Assembly: GCF_009363855.1 (NCBI RefSeq)
Contig: NZ_CP045423.1
Span: 3,192,001-3,256,000 of the forward strand
DNA length: 64,000 nt
Direction: 5' to 3'
Source of the DNA: Microvirga thermotolerans
GTDB taxonomy: Bacteria; Pseudomonadota; Alphaproteobacteria; Rhizobiales; Beijerinckiaceae
Both the position numbers and the translations under genes were made by a program. This document shows positions 45,467-55,867 of this stretch, piece by piece; position 1 is the first letter of the stretch; each line of letters begins with the position of its first letter. Below the pieces are notes generated by a model, which searched no databases, was not told the origin of the DNA, and was given only the letters and a program-made list of their open reading frames with translations.

Positions 45467-46864
45467 TCAGATGTGGAGGCTGTAGCCGAGTGCCTTGAGG
45501 GCAGCCTCCTGGAATCCTTCTCCTTGCGTGGGGTGGGCGTGAACGGTTCCGGCGATGTCCTCGAGGCGGGCCCCCATCTCGAGGGCCAGGGAGAAGGCGG
45601 CGGACAGCTCCGACACGCCGTGACCGACCGCCTGGATCCCGAGGACGAGGTGATTGTCGGCCCTGGCGACGACCCGCACGAAGCCCTGCTCGCCGAGCTT
45701 CGTCATGGCGCGGCCGTTGGCGGAAAACGGGAAGAGCCCGACCCGCACCTCCTGCCCGGCCGCGCGCGCCTCCTCGGGCCCGAGGCCGACCGAAACGATC
45801 TCCGGATCCGTGAAGCAGACGGCGGGAATGGACCGCTTGTCCCATACCCGCGGATGACCGGCGACGATCTCGGCAACCATCTCCCCCTGCGCCATGGCGC
45901 GGTGTGCCAGCATCGGCTCCCCCGTGACGTCGCCGATGGCGTAGACCCCGCGCATGGAGGTCCGGCAGCGGTCGTCGATCCGGATGAAGCGCCCGTCCAT
46001 GTCGAGAACGAGTTGCTCGATCCCCCACCCCTCCGTCACCGGTCTCCTGCCGACCGTGACGAGGATCCTGTCCGCCGGCAGACGGATGTCGCGTTCGTCC
46101 GCCGTCCTGACCATCAGTGAATGGCTGGTCCGGTCCAGCCCCGCCGCCGACGCTCCGGTGAGAACCTCCACGCCGAGCTCCCGCAGCCTCTTGAGAACGG
46201 GCTGGGTCAGCTCCGCATCGTACTGGGGAAGGATCCGGGGCTGCGCCTCCACAACGGTGACGCCCGCGCCCATCTTGGCGAAAGCCGTGCCGAGTTCGAG
46301 GCCGATGTAGCCGCCGCCCACCACGACGAGCCGCTTCGGCACCTCTGTGAGCGACAAGGCCTCCGTCGACGAGATGACGGGACCGCCGAAAGGCAGGATG
46401 GGCAGCTCGATCGGCGCAGAGCCCGTCGCGATCACGACGTTCTCGGCCCGGATGACCTGCAGGCCGGTCTCGGTCTCCACCGCGACCGTCTTCCCGTCCC
46501 GGAACGTCGCCCATCCCTGAACGATCTTGACCCGGGCCTTCTTGAGCAGTCCCGAGACGCCTCCGTTGAGACGCCCGACGATGCGGTCCTTCCAGGCTAT
46601 CGTGCGGGCGAGGTCGAGCTCCGGCCTCGACACGGAAATGCCCAGCGGGCTCCCATCCTCGGCCCACTGAACGATCTTCTCGTATTCCTCGGCCGCATGG
46701 ATCAGCGCCTTCGACGGGATGCAGCCGACATTCAGGCAGGTTCCCCCCGGCTTGCCGGGATCGACGATGACCGTATCGATTCCCAGTTGTCCCGCGCGGA
46801 TGGCGCAGACATAGCCCCCCGGTCCCGCGCCCACGACGAGCAGTTTGCAGGAGATGTCCTTCAT
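45467..46864 (-). CDS. lpdA: Dihydrolipoyl dehydrogenase (E3) of the branched-chain complex
   Basis: A 465-residue FAD flavoprotein that reoxidises lipoyl groups with NAD. It has FAD motif [19 protein letters not shown], the redox disulfide in [13 protein letters not shown] (Cys43 and Cys48), the NAD motif [16 protein letters not shown] and the C-terminal active-site [10 protein letters not shown]. It is the last gene of the bkd operon, 4 bases after the E2 gene, so it is the dedicated E3 (LpdV role) rather than the pyruvate/2-oxoglutarate E3. Confidence 0.95.
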   Translation of the reverse strand: MKDISCKLLVVGAGPGGYVCAIRAGQLGIDTVIVDPGKPGGTCLNVGCIPSKALIHAAEEYEKIVQWAEDGSPLGISVSRPELDLARTIAWKDRIVGRLNGGVSGLLKKARVKIVQGWATFRDGKTVAVETETGLQVIRAENVVIATGSAPIELPILPFGGPVISSTEALSLTEVPKRLVVVGGGYIGLELGTAFAKMGAGVTVVEAQPRILPQYDAELTQPVLKRLRELGVEVLTGASAAGLDRTSHSLMVRTADERDIRLPADRILVTVGRRPVTEGWGIEQLVLDMDGRFIRIDDRCRTSMRGVYAIGDVTGEPMLAHRAMAQGEMVAEIVAGHPRVWDKRSIPAVCFTDPEIVSVGLGPEEARAAGQEVRVGLFPFSANGRAMTKLGEQGFVRVVARADNHLVLGIQAVGHGVSELSAAFSLALEMGARLEDIAGTVHAHPTQGEGFQEAALKALGYSLHI

Positions 46865-46868
46865 CGGC

Positions 46869-48188
46869 TCAGCCTTCCATGAAGATCAGCGCCGGCGTCT
46901 CCAGCAGCGTCTTGATGCGCTGAATGAAGACGGCCGCGTCCCATCCGTCGATGATCCGATGATCGAAGCTCGACGAGAGATTCATCATTTTCCGCGGTAC
47001 GAAAGTCGTGCCGTCCCAGACGGGGCGGACCGCGATCTTGTTGACGCCGACGATGGCGACCTCCGGATGGTTGATCACCGGCGTCGTCACGATGCCGCCC
47101 AAGGCGCCGAGCGAGGTGATGGTGATGGTCGAACCGGTCAGGTCCTCCCGCGTCGCGGTTCCCGCCTTCGCGGCCTCGGAAAGGCGGTTGAGTTCGGCGC
47201 CGCAGCTCCAGAGGTCGCGCGCCTCCACATGCCTGACCACGGGAACCACGAGGCCCGCGCCTGTCTGGGTGGCGATGCCGATATGGATCCCGCCGTGCTG
47301 ATGAACGATCCCGGCCTCGTCGTCGTAGAGCGCGTTCAGGTGCGGCTGCTCCGCGATGGCCCTAGCCATGGCGCGCATGAGGAACGGCAGGATCGTCAGC
47401 TTCGGCCGGTCCTGCTGCCGCTGCCCGTTCAGGACGGCGCGCAGATCCTCCAGCGCCGTCATGTCCACCTCCTCCACATAGGTGATATGCGGGATGCGGG
47501 ACTTCGACAGCGCCATTTTCTCGGCGATCTTGCGCCGCAGGCCGATGACCTTGATGTCCTGGACTGAGGTGTTCGGTACGAGCCCGGGGCCTTTCGCCGG
47601 CTGGCGTCCGTGCGCGACGAAACGATCCAGATCCTCATGGGTGATCCGGCCGGCAGGTCCGGAGCCCGGCACCTGCCGAAGATCGATTCCCGCCTCTCGC
47701 GCCCGCAACCGGACGGCGGGAGAGGCCAGGGGTTTCTCCCCTTCGCTCCTGGCGACAGCCCGCATGGGGAGAGGCTCCGATGCGCGGGACTGGACCGGCT
47801 TCGTCTCCTGCACCTTCCGCTCGGCAGGCTCTGCCGACCTTTGCCCACTCTCCGCCGGTGCGGGCTGCGGCGCCTCGGCCGGCGGCACAGCGGCAGGCCT
47901 TTCAGGCCGCGGCACCTCCGAGGGAGCGGAAGGTGCATTGCCTTCGCCCTCCACCTCCAGCCTGATCAGCGGCGAGCCGATGGCCACGACATCGCCCACT
48001 TCGGCGCCGAGCCACAGGATCTTTCCCTCGACCGGAGAGGGGATCTCGACCGTCGCCTTATCGGTCATGACGGCGGCGAGGATCGTGTCCTCCCGCACGA
48101 GGTCGCCGACCTTGACGTGCCACTCCACCAGCTCCGCCTCGGCGATGCCTTCGCCCACGTCCGGCATCTTGATGACGTGCTCACCCAT
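46869..48188 (-). CDS. bkdB: Branched-chain 2-oxoacid dehydrogenase E2 (dihydrolipoamide acyltransferase)
   Basis: A 439-residue core of the BCKDH complex. An N-terminal lipoyl domain with Lys44 in [12 protein letters not shown] is followed by a proline/alanine-rich linker, a peripheral-subunit-binding domain ([20 protein letters not shown]) and a C-terminal acyltransferase with the active-site [15 protein letters not shown]. The ATG at 48188 starts the lipoyl domain directly. The in-frame extension further up has no ribosome-binding site. It starts one base after the E1 beta stop. Confidence 0.95.
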   Translation of the reverse strand: MGEHVIKMPDVGEGIAEAELVEWHVKVGDLVREDTILAAVMTDKATVEIPSPVEGKILWLGAEVGDVVAIGSPLIRLEVEGEGNAPSAPSEVPRPERPAAVPPAEAPQPAPAESGQRSAEPAERKVQETKPVQSRASEPLPMRAVARSEGEKPLASPAVRLRAREAGIDLRQVPGSGPAGRITHEDLDRFVAHGRQPAKGPGLVPNTSVQDIKVIGLRRKIAEKMALSKSRIPHITYVEEVDMTALEDLRAVLNGQRQQDRPKLTILPFLMRAMARAIAEQPHLNALYDDEAGIVHQHGGIHIGIATQTGAGLVVPVVRHVEARDLWSCGAELNRLSEAAKAGTATREDLTGSTITITSLGALGGIVTTPVINHPEVAIVGVNKIAVRPVWDGTTFVPRKMMNLSSSFDHRIIDGWDAAVFIQRIKTLLETPALIFMEG

Positions 48189-48189
48189 C

Positions 48190-49203
48190 TCAGCCCTCCA
48201 CCGTCTCGACCAAGGCGCGTCCGACCCGGGCCGGCCCCGGGAAGTAGTCCCACTCCTGGGCATGCGGATAGGGCGTATCCCATCCCGTGACGCGCGCGAC
48301 CGGCGCCTCCAGTTGATAGAAGCACGCTTCCTGGACGAGCGCGGAGAGCTCGGCCCCGAAGCCGGATGTGAGCGTCGCTTCGTGGACGACGACGCACCGC
48401 CCGGTTTTCTTCACCGATGCGACGATGGTGTCCATGTCGAGGGGAAGCAGGGTCCTCAGATCGATGATCTCCGCATCGACATTCGTTTCCGCCGCCGCGG
48501 CCTGGGCGACGTAGACCATGGTCCCGTAGGCGAGCACGGTGACGGCCGTTCCCTCGCGCACCACCGACGCCTTGCCGAGGGGAACGGTGAAATAGCCGGC
48601 CGGAACCTCGCTCAGCTCGTGCTTGGACCAAGGCGTCACGGGACGGTCGTGGTGGCCGTCGAACGGGCCGTTGTAGAGCCGCTTCGGCTCCAGGAAGATC
48701 ACCGGGTCCGGATCCTCGATAGCGGCGATCAGAAGCCCTTTGGCGTCGTAGGGATTCGACGGAACGACCGTCTTCAGTCCGGCGACGTGGGTGAAGAGCG
48801 CCTCGGGGCTCTGGCTGTGCGTCTGGCCTCCGAAGATGCCGCCGCCAGTCGGCATCCGCACCACCAAAGGGCAAGTGAACTGGCCGTTGGAGCGGTAGCG
48901 CAGCCGGGCCGCCTCGGACACGATCTGGTCATAGGCGGGGTACATGTAGTCGGCGAACTGGATCTCGACGCAGGGTCTGAGGCCGTAGGCCGCCATACCG
49001 ATGGCGGCGCCGACGATCCCCGATTCGCTGATCGGCGTGTCGAAGCAGCGCGTCTTGCCATATTTCTGCTGAAGTCCTTGCGTGCAGCGGAACACGCCGC
49101 CGAAATAGCCGACGTCCTCGCCGAAGACCACGACGTTCTCGTCCCGCGCCATCATCACGTCCATGGCGTCGCGGATCGCCTCGACCATCGTCATCCTTGC
49201 CAT
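48190..49203 (-). CDS. bkdA2: Branched-chain 2-oxoacid dehydrogenase E1 beta subunit
   Basis: A 337-residue transketolase-like subunit that with E1 alpha binds thiamine diphosphate. It opens MARMTMVEAIRDAMDVMMAR and has FGEDVGYFGGVFRCTQGL, FDTPISESGIVGAAIGMA and RMPTGGGIFGGQTHSQSPE, all of the BCKDH E1 beta type. The ATG lies two bases after the E1 alpha stop. Confidence 0.95.
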   Translation of the reverse strand: MARMTMVEAIRDAMDVMMARDENVVVFGEDVGYFGGVFRCTQGLQQKYGKTRCFDTPISESGIVGAAIGMAAYGLRPCVEIQFADYMYPAYDQIVSEAARLRYRSNGQFTCPLVVRMPTGGGIFGGQTHSQSPEALFTHVAGLKTVVPSNPYDAKGLLIAAIEDPDPVIFLEPKRLYNGPFDGHHDRPVTPWSKHELSEVPAGYFTVPLGKASVVREGTAVTVLAYGTMVYVAQAAAAETNVDAEIIDLRTLLPLDMDTIVASVKKTGRCVVVHEATLTSGFGAELSALVQEACFYQLEAPVARVTGWDTPYPHAQEWDYFPGPARVGRALVETVEG

Positions 49204-49205
49204 GG

Positions 49206-50465
<1,260 letters not shown>

Positions 50466-50475
50466 CTAGCAGCCT

Positions 50476-50540
50476 GGCCGAAATCGGCCATAGGCCAAGG
50501 TTCGCCTTCCATAGGAAAACAGGCGGGCGCCCTGCCCGCC
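50476..50540. promoter_or_regulatory. Palindromes in the divergent bkd/alcohol-operon region
   Basis: Two inverted repeats lie between the bkd operon and the divergent operon to the right: GGCCGA/TCGGCC around AA (50476-50489) and a GGCGGGC/GCCCGCC hairpin (50522-50528 and 50534-50540). Either could be an operator or a leader structure for one of the flanking operons. No regulator or core promoter was identified, so the role is open. Confidence 0.3.
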
Positions 50541-50655
50541 CTCACGAATCCGGAGATCATGACGAAGGAGCGCAACTCATGGCGCATGCGGACAGGGAAC
50601 CCGCGCCGAGCTTGGCCGTTGGTTACGGAGCGCCGCTCAAGGATACATTGCGCCC

Positions 50656-51639
50656 ATGGCGATCCGGCTCGTCTTCATCCTCGCGCTGCTGGTGTGCTTC
50701 CCTGCAATCGCAGGAGAGCCCACGGCCGTCCGGGTCGGGATTCTCAAGTTCGGAACCGTGTCCTGGGAGATGGACACCATCGAGGCTCACCGTCTCGACG
50801 AGAAGAACGGCATTCGGCTCGTCACCTCGACCTATGCGACGAACGAGGCGGCGAAGATCGCCCTGCTCACGCAGGCCGTGGATATCATCGTCACAGACTG
50901 GCCATGGGCCGCCCGCCAGAGAGCGGAGGGCAGGTCGTTGAGCTTTTTCCCCTATTCCAAGGCGACCGGGATGCTGCTGGTCAAGCCCGGTTCGGCAATC
51001 GGCGCGCTTTCGGATCTGAAGGGAAAGCGCATCGGCGTCGCCGGAGGCCCTCTCGACAAGAGCTGGCTGCTGCTTCGGGCTCTCTCCCGCCGCGAAACGG
51101 GCGAGGACGTCGCAAGCTCCGCGAAGCCGGTCTTCGGCGCGCCGCCCCTTCTCGGCGAGGAATTCTCGCAGGGTCGTATCGATGCGGTTCTGACCTACTG
51201 GCACTATGCGGCCCGTTTGCAGGCGGACGGCGCAAAGCTCCTGCTGACGGTGGCGGACATCGTGAAGGGTCTCGGCGCGCGCCCGGACGTTCCGATCCTC
51301 GGATATGTCTTCCTGGAGCCCTGGGCCTTGCAGAACCGGGAGGCTCTCGACGGATTCCTGCGGGCCTCGGCGGAGGCGAAGGCCCTGCTCGCGCGCTCAG
51401 ACCAGGAATGGATCCGCCTGGAGCCCCTCCTCGGCACGTCCGACCCCAAAGTTCGCGCCGTCCTGAAGGAAGGCTACCGCGAGGGGATCATCGAACGGTG
51501 GAGCGGCGAGGAGCGCCGCGATGCGGCGCGCCTCTACGACATTCTGGCCGAACTCGGTGGCGAGGCTCTCGTCGGACCGGCGCGTCGGCTCGACCCTGCG
51601 GTCTTCTGGCCCTCGCACAGCGAATGGGGCGGACAATGA
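50656..51639 (+). CDS. NitT/TauT-like ABC transporter, periplasmic substrate-binding protein
   Basis: A 327-residue binding protein with a signal peptide (RLVFILALLVCFPAIAGEP). The mature part (VGILKFGTVSWEMDTIEAH..., then TNEAAKIALLTQAVDIIVTD and SALIG-type loops such as GALSDLKGKRIGVAGGPLDK) matches the NMT1/TauA family that carries sulfonates, nitrate, thiamine precursors and related solutes. It is first of a tightly packed operon that also holds the PQQ alcohol dehydrogenase. What it binds is unknown. Confidence 0.82.
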   Translation: MAIRLVFILALLVCFPAIAGEPTAVRVGILKFGTVSWEMDTIEAHRLDEKNGIRLVTSTYATNEAAKIALLTQAVDIIVTDWPWAARQRAEGRSLSFFPYSKATGMLLVKPGSAIGALSDLKGKRIGVAGGPLDKSWLLLRALSRRETGEDVASSAKPVFGAPPLLGEEFSQGRIDAVLTYWHYAARLQADGAKLLLTVADIVKGLGARPDVPILGYVFLEPWALQNREALDGFLRASAEAKALLARSDQEWIRLEPLLGTSDPKVRAVLKEGYREGIIERWSGEERRDAARLYDILAELGGEALVGPARRLDPAVFWPSHSEWGGQ

Positions 51640-52391
51640 CGGGAAGCATCCGCCGCTGGCAGGGAATCCCTTCGATCCTTCTCCTTCTTGCGCTCTGGCA
51701 GGCGGGAGCGATGCTCGCAGGCAGCCGGCTTCTGCCAGGCCCAATGGCCGTCTTCACCGTCATGGCGCAGGAGACCGCAAGCGGCGAACTGCCATTCCAT
51801 CTGGGTTTTTCCCTCGCCCGGGTCGGCATCGCCTTCGTCGTGGCGATGATCGTCGGGACGGCGATCGGGCTTGTGCTCGGCAGGAGCCGGGGCATCGACC
51901 GGTGGCTCTACCCGTGGCTGATCGTCCTCCTGAACATCCCGGCCCTCATCGTCATCATCCTGACCTATATCTGGATGGGCCTCACGGAGGCTGCGCTTCT
52001 CATCGCCGTTGCCGTCAACAAGATCCCGAGCGTCGCCGTCACCCTGCGCGAGGGCGCAGGCACTCTGGATCGTGACTTTGCCGAGGTCGCGCAGATCTAT
52101 GAGTTCGGACCGTTAAAGACCCTTCGCACGGTCGTCCTCCCGCAGCTCGCTCCCTACCTGCTGGCGGCAGCGAGGAACGGCCTGTCCCTGGTGTGGAAGA
52201 TCGTGCTCGTGGCGGAGCTTCTCGGGCGCTCGAACGGCGTCGGCTTCCAGCTTCAGACCTACTTTCAGCTCTTCGACGTCCCGCGGGTCATGGCCTATGC
52301 CATCGCCTTCGTGGGCTGCGTCCTGGTGCTGGAGGCATTCCTCTTCAGGCCGGTGGAGCAATCTGCCGGGCAGTGGCGGCGCCAGCCATGA
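51636..52391 (+). CDS. NitT/TauT-like ABC transporter permease
   Basis: A 251-residue inner-membrane permease (SsuC/TauC type) with about six membrane segments, beginning IRRWQGIPSILLLLALWQAG, and the EAA loop FAEVAQIYEFGPLKTLRTVVLPQL. ATG overlaps the binding-protein stop (ATGA) and the next ATG overlaps its own stop, so the three ABC genes are translationally chained. Confidence 0.88.
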   Translation: MTGSIRRWQGIPSILLLLALWQAGAMLAGSRLLPGPMAVFTVMAQETASGELPFHLGFSLARVGIAFVVAMIVGTAIGLVLGRSRGIDRWLYPWLIVLLNIPALIVIILTYIWMGLTEAALLIAVAVNKIPSVAVTLREGAGTLDRDFAEVAQIYEFGPLKTLRTVVLPQLAPYLLAAARNGLSLVWKIVLVAELLGRSNGVGFQLQTYFQLFDVPRVMAYAIAFVGCVLVLEAFLFRPVEQSAGQWRRQP

Positions 52392-53029
52392 AGATCGTGA
52401 TCAGGCGCAAGGAATATCCGGGGCGGGAAGGCGCACGAGAGCGCTGCATCCTCCGGAACTTCGAACTCTCTCTTGGACAGGGCGAGACCTGTGCAGTCAT
52501 CGGTCCGTCGGGCATTGGCAAGTCGAGCCTGCTGCAGATCGTCGCCGGGCTGGACATGGACTTCCAGGGACTCGTCTCGGACCGGCCCAAGCCGGTCGGC
52601 TACCTGTTCCAGGCGTCCCGTCTCCTGCCATGGCTGACGGCGCTCCAGAACTTGGAGGTCGTCTTGCCTCGTTCGCGCGGCGGGGCCCGCGAATGGCTCT
52701 CGAGAATAGGCCTCGACGATGCGGCCCACCTTTACCCCTCCCATCTGTCGGTCGGCATGGCGCGGCGGATCGCCTTGGCGCGGGCGCTGTGCGTCGAACC
52801 TCGCCTCCTTCTTCTGGACGAACCCTTCGCCGCCCTCGACCGGGACACGGCCCGGCAGATGCAGGCCCTCGTCCGCGAGGAGGTCGCCCGGCTCGGAGCG
52901 ACGCTGCTCATCGCGACGCATTCGTGGAGCGACGTCGCGGCACTGGTTGAGAGAACCGTCACCTTGGGAGGCGCCCCAGCCGGCATCGTCGAGGATTCGC
53001 CCGTGCGGCAAAGGAGGGCGGGCGAGTGA
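52388..53029 (+). CDS. NitT/TauT-like ABC transporter ATPase (non-canonical signature motif)
   Basis: A 213-residue ATPase. Walker A is GPSGIGKSS, Q-loop YLFQASRLLPWLT, Walker B LLLLDEPFAALD and H-loop ATHSW. The signature reads HLSVGMARRIALARAL, so the canonical LSGGQ is LSVGM, with Val replacing the first Gly. This still occurs in the active position, and the partner permease and binding protein look intact, so a functional importer with altered ATPase kinetics is the simplest view. It ends in a short GTGA overlap with the next gene. Confidence 0.88.
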   Translation: MKIVIRRKEYPGREGARERCILRNFELSLGQGETCAVIGPSGIGKSSLLQIVAGLDMDFQGLVSDRPKPVGYLFQASRLLPWLTALQNLEVVLPRSRGGAREWLSRIGLDDAAHLYPSHLSVGMARRIALARALCVEPRLLLLDEPFAALDRDTARQMQALVREEVARLGATLLIATHSWSDVAALVERTVTLGGAPAGIVEDSPVRQRRAGE

Positions 53030-54198
53030 GACCGCTTGTCCTGTTCCTCGCGCTTTTCGTTGCTGCGCCGGCCCATGCGGAGCGGGAGGGCCTGAGCATT
53101 GCCGTCGTCAGGCAGGAGCGCCAGGAGACCTCGCCCGTATCGCCGCTCGACGATGCGGCTTTCGACGAAGGAACCGCCGGGGCACGCCTTGGCCTTGCGG
53201 ACATCACGACGACGGGACGGTTCACGGACCAGCGCTTCAGGCTCATCGAACGATCATTTGCCGCCGGCGCAGATCCCGCCGGCATCGTCGAAGATGTGTC
53301 GCGGCAAGGGGCCCGGTTCATCGTCACGGTTGCGGACGCGGCGGCCACGCGCTCCATCGCGGAAGCCGCGAGCATGGCCGGTGTTCTGGTGCTCAATGCT
53401 CAGGCACCGGACGATACGCTTCGGAACGAATCGTGTGCGAAGAACCTTCTGCATACGGTCCCGAGTCGCGCCATGCTGGCCGATGGACTCGCCCAGTATC
53501 TGGCTTTCAAGCGCTGGAAGCGCTGGTTCCTCGTTTCGGGGCGAGGCGAGGGCGACCGGCTTCTGGCGGAGGCGTTCCGCCGCTCGGCACGAAAATTCGG
53601 CGCGGAGATCGTCGTCGAGAAGGAATGGACCTTTCGGCCCGGCAACGCGCGGGCCGACACGGGTCATGTCTCGCTTCAGAGCGAGATTCCCGCCTTCACG
53701 CAGGTGCCGGATTACGATGTCCTGGTCGTGGCCGATGAAGGCCGCGAATTCGGAGACTATCTGGAAGGGCGCACGGCTCGGCCCCGGCCGGTAGCAGGAA
53801 GCCATGGCCTGGTGGCGACGGGCTGGAGCCCCGTCACCGAACAATGGGGTGCAACCCAGCTGCAGAGCCGGTTCATGCGGATGGCGAAACGGCGCATGAC
53901 CGCGGTCGATTACGCGGCCTGGGCCGCAGTCCGGTCCATCGGAGAAGCGGCTTTCCGCACGGACTCTGAGGATGCGGAAACCGTTGCATCGTATTTGCGC
54001 GGCCCCGACTTCCTGCTGTCCGGCTTCAAGGGGCAGGGCCAGAGCTTCCGGCCCTGGGACGGGCAGATGCGTCAGCCGATCCTCATCGCCGGGCCGCGGC
54101 TGCTCGTCTCCGTCTCGCCGCAGCCAGGCTTTCTCCATCGCACCTCCCAACTGGACACGCTGGGACAGGACAGAGAGGAAAGCAGATGCAAGCTTTGA
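53026..54198 (+). CDS. PQQ-dehydrogenase-associated ABC substrate-binding protein (PedB/LutA-like)
   Basis: A 390-residue periplasmic protein with a signal peptide (MRPLVLFLALFVAAPAHAE). It resembles the branched-chain amino-acid-type binding proteins that form a PQQ-alcohol-dehydrogenase-associated family (PedB of Pseudomonas putida, LutA-like in Methylorubrum), for example IAVVRQERQETSPVSPLDD and ARFIVTVADAAATRSIAEA. In those organisms the cognate ABC system was linked to lanthanide supply. The start is GTG overlapping the previous stop. Confidence 0.82.
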   Translation: MRPLVLFLALFVAAPAHAEREGLSIAVVRQERQETSPVSPLDDAAFDEGTAGARLGLADITTTGRFTDQRFRLIERSFAAGADPAGIVEDVSRQGARFIVTVADAAATRSIAEAASMAGVLVLNAQAPDDTLRNESCAKNLLHTVPSRAMLADGLAQYLAFKRWKRWFLVSGRGEGDRLLAEAFRRSARKFGAEIVVEKEWTFRPGNARADTGHVSLQSEIPAFTQVPDYDVLVVADEGREFGDYLEGRTARPRPVAGSHGLVATGWSPVTEQWGATQLQSRFMRMAKRRMTAVDYAAWAAVRSIGEAAFRTDSEDAETVASYLRGPDFLLSGFKGQGQSFRPWDGQMRQPILIAGPRLLVSVSPQPGFLHRTSQLDTLGQDREESRCKL

Positions 54199-55151
54199 AG
54201 TGTCTTGCCCTGACGGCGATGCTATTTCTTGCCGCGCCTGCGCGGGCGGACACGATCTACGTATCGAACGAGCAGGACAATACGATCTCGGTGCTCGACG
54301 GAGCCTCTCTGCAGGTAACTGCAACGATCGAAGTGGGCCGCCGACCTCGGGGCCTGGCTCTCAGCAGGGACAAGAGGAAACTCTATGTCGCGGTCGGCGA
54401 CGACAATCGGATCGATATCGTCGATCTGGCGAGCCGGCGCGTCGAAGGATCGATTCCGTCGGGGAGCGATCCCGAGTTCTTCGCCGTCCATCCGGACGGC
54501 AAACGCCTCTTCGTCGCCAACGAGGACGACAACCGGATATCCGTTGTCGACCTGTCCCGGAACGAAATCGTCCAGGAGGTCGAGGTCGGCGTCGAGCCCG
54601 AGGGCGTTGGCGTCAGTCATGATGGCAGGACGGTGGTCGCGACGTCCGAGACCACGAGCATGATCCATGTGATCGATGCGCAGGAGCTGGAGCTGGTCGA
54701 CAACGTCCTCGTCGACACCCGTCCCCGATCCGCTCAGTTTTCGGCGGACGACAGGCAGATCTGGGTCTCCTCCGAACTCCGCGGCACCGTCTCTATCTAC
54801 GACGCCGCGAGCCGGGAACTGCTTTCCAAGGTCCATTTCGAGGTTCCCGGTGTCTCCCGCGAGCTCATCCAGGCAGTTGGCATGCAGCTCTCGCCCGACG
54901 GGTCGCGGGCCTTCGTCGCCTTGGGGCCGGCGAACCGCGTAGCGGAAATCGACGCGAAAACCTTCAAGGTTCTTCACATGTATCTCGTGGGGCAGCGGGT
55001 CTGGCATCTCGATCTCTCGCCAGACGGAAAGCGCCTTTATACCGCGAACGGAAACTCGAACGACGTGACAGTTATCGATCTCGAGCGTCGAGAACCCGTC
55101 AAGAGCATCGGGGTAGGCCGTTCTCCGTGGGGCGTGGTGGTGGGACCATGA
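54186..55151 (+). CDS. YVTN beta-propeller protein associated with PQQ alcohol dehydrogenase (PedA2-like)
   Basis: A 321-residue periplasmic seven-blade-type beta-propeller behind a signal peptide (MQALKCLALTAMLFLAAPARA). Repeats of the form IYVSNEQDNTISVLDGASLQ, LYVAVGDDNRIDIVDLASRR and VFVANEDDNRISVVDLSRN recur about every 42 residues. The family is found next to the PedA1BC-type ABC genes and probably helps present the metal or cofactor cargo. It overlaps the preceding gene by 13 bases. Confidence 0.85.
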   Translation: MQALKCLALTAMLFLAAPARADTIYVSNEQDNTISVLDGASLQVTATIEVGRRPRGLALSRDKRKLYVAVGDDNRIDIVDLASRRVEGSIPSGSDPEFFAVHPDGKRLFVANEDDNRISVVDLSRNEIVQEVEVGVEPEGVGVSHDGRTVVATSETTSMIHVIDAQELELVDNVLVDTRPRSAQFSADDRQIWVSSELRGTVSIYDAASRELLSKVHFEVPGVSRELIQAVGMQLSPDGSRAFVALGPANRVAEIDAKTFKVLHMYLVGQRVWHLDLSPDGKRLYTANGNSNDVTVIDLERREPVKSIGVGRSPWGVVVGP

Positions 55152-55867
55152 AGGCGCTCGCCGTTCAGGGAGTGAGCCATGCGTTCGGGCAGAGCCGGGC
55201 TCTCCGGGAGGTGGATCTGAGCATCGAAGAGGGGAGTTTCGCCGTGCTCCTCGGCCCGAACGGAGCCGGAAAGACGACCCTCGTATCGCTCCTGACCGGC
55301 CTCTACGCAGCGCAGCATGGGCAGATCGACATCTTCGGCCGCAACCTCCGGAAGGACCCTTTGGGAGCGCTTGCCGCGCTCGGGATCGTCTTTCAGGCGC
55401 CGACCCTCGACCTCGATCTGAGCGTCATCGAAAATCTCCGCTATCATGCCGCGCTCCACGGGCTGTCGCGGGCTGATTCCGACATGCGCGGCATGGCCGA
55501 ACTGTCGCGTCTGAGAATGGAAGAGAGGGCGCACGACAAGGTCAGATCCCTTTCGGGCGGATTGCGGCGGCGCGTGGAAATTGCCAGGGCGCTGATGCAC
55601 GAGCCGCGGCTTCTCGTTCTCGACGAGGCCACGGCCGGGCTCGACGTGGCGACGCGACGGTTCCTGATGCGCTATGTGCGCGATCTTTGCCGAGAGCGCG
55701 GTCTCAGCGTTCTCTGGACGACCCACCTGCTGGACGAGGTGGGACCGGAGGATGCTCTGTTCCTGCTGCACCGCGGTGCGATCCGCTGGCGGGGGAGCGC
55801 GGCAGAGCTGACGAAGGGGGAGGGCCTCACGGCAGCCTTCCTCAGGCTGACCGAGCAACCGGCATGA
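55148..55867 (+). CDS. ABC transporter ATPase of the PedA1 type
   Basis: A 239-residue ATPase with Walker A GPNGAGKTTLVSLLTG, Q-loop VFQAPTLDLDLSV, signature LSGGLRRRVEIARA, Walker B LLVLDEATAGLD and H-loop TTHLLDEV. It belongs to the ABC-2/daunorubicin-resistance-like ATPases that accompany PQQ alcohol dehydrogenases. ATG overlaps the propeller-gene stop. Seven codons upstream a frame starts earlier, but the ATG at 55148 is preferred. Confidence 0.88.
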   Translation: MKALAVQGVSHAFGQSRALREVDLSIEEGSFAVLLGPNGAGKTTLVSLLTGLYAAQHGQIDIFGRNLRKDPLGALAALGIVFQAPTLDLDLSVIENLRYHAALHGLSRADSDMRGMAELSRLRMEERAHDKVRSLSGGLRRRVEIARALMHEPRLLVLDEATAGLDVATRRFLMRYVRDLCRERGLSVLWTTHLLDEVGPEDALFLLHRGAIRWRGSAAELTKGEGLTAAFLRLTEQPA

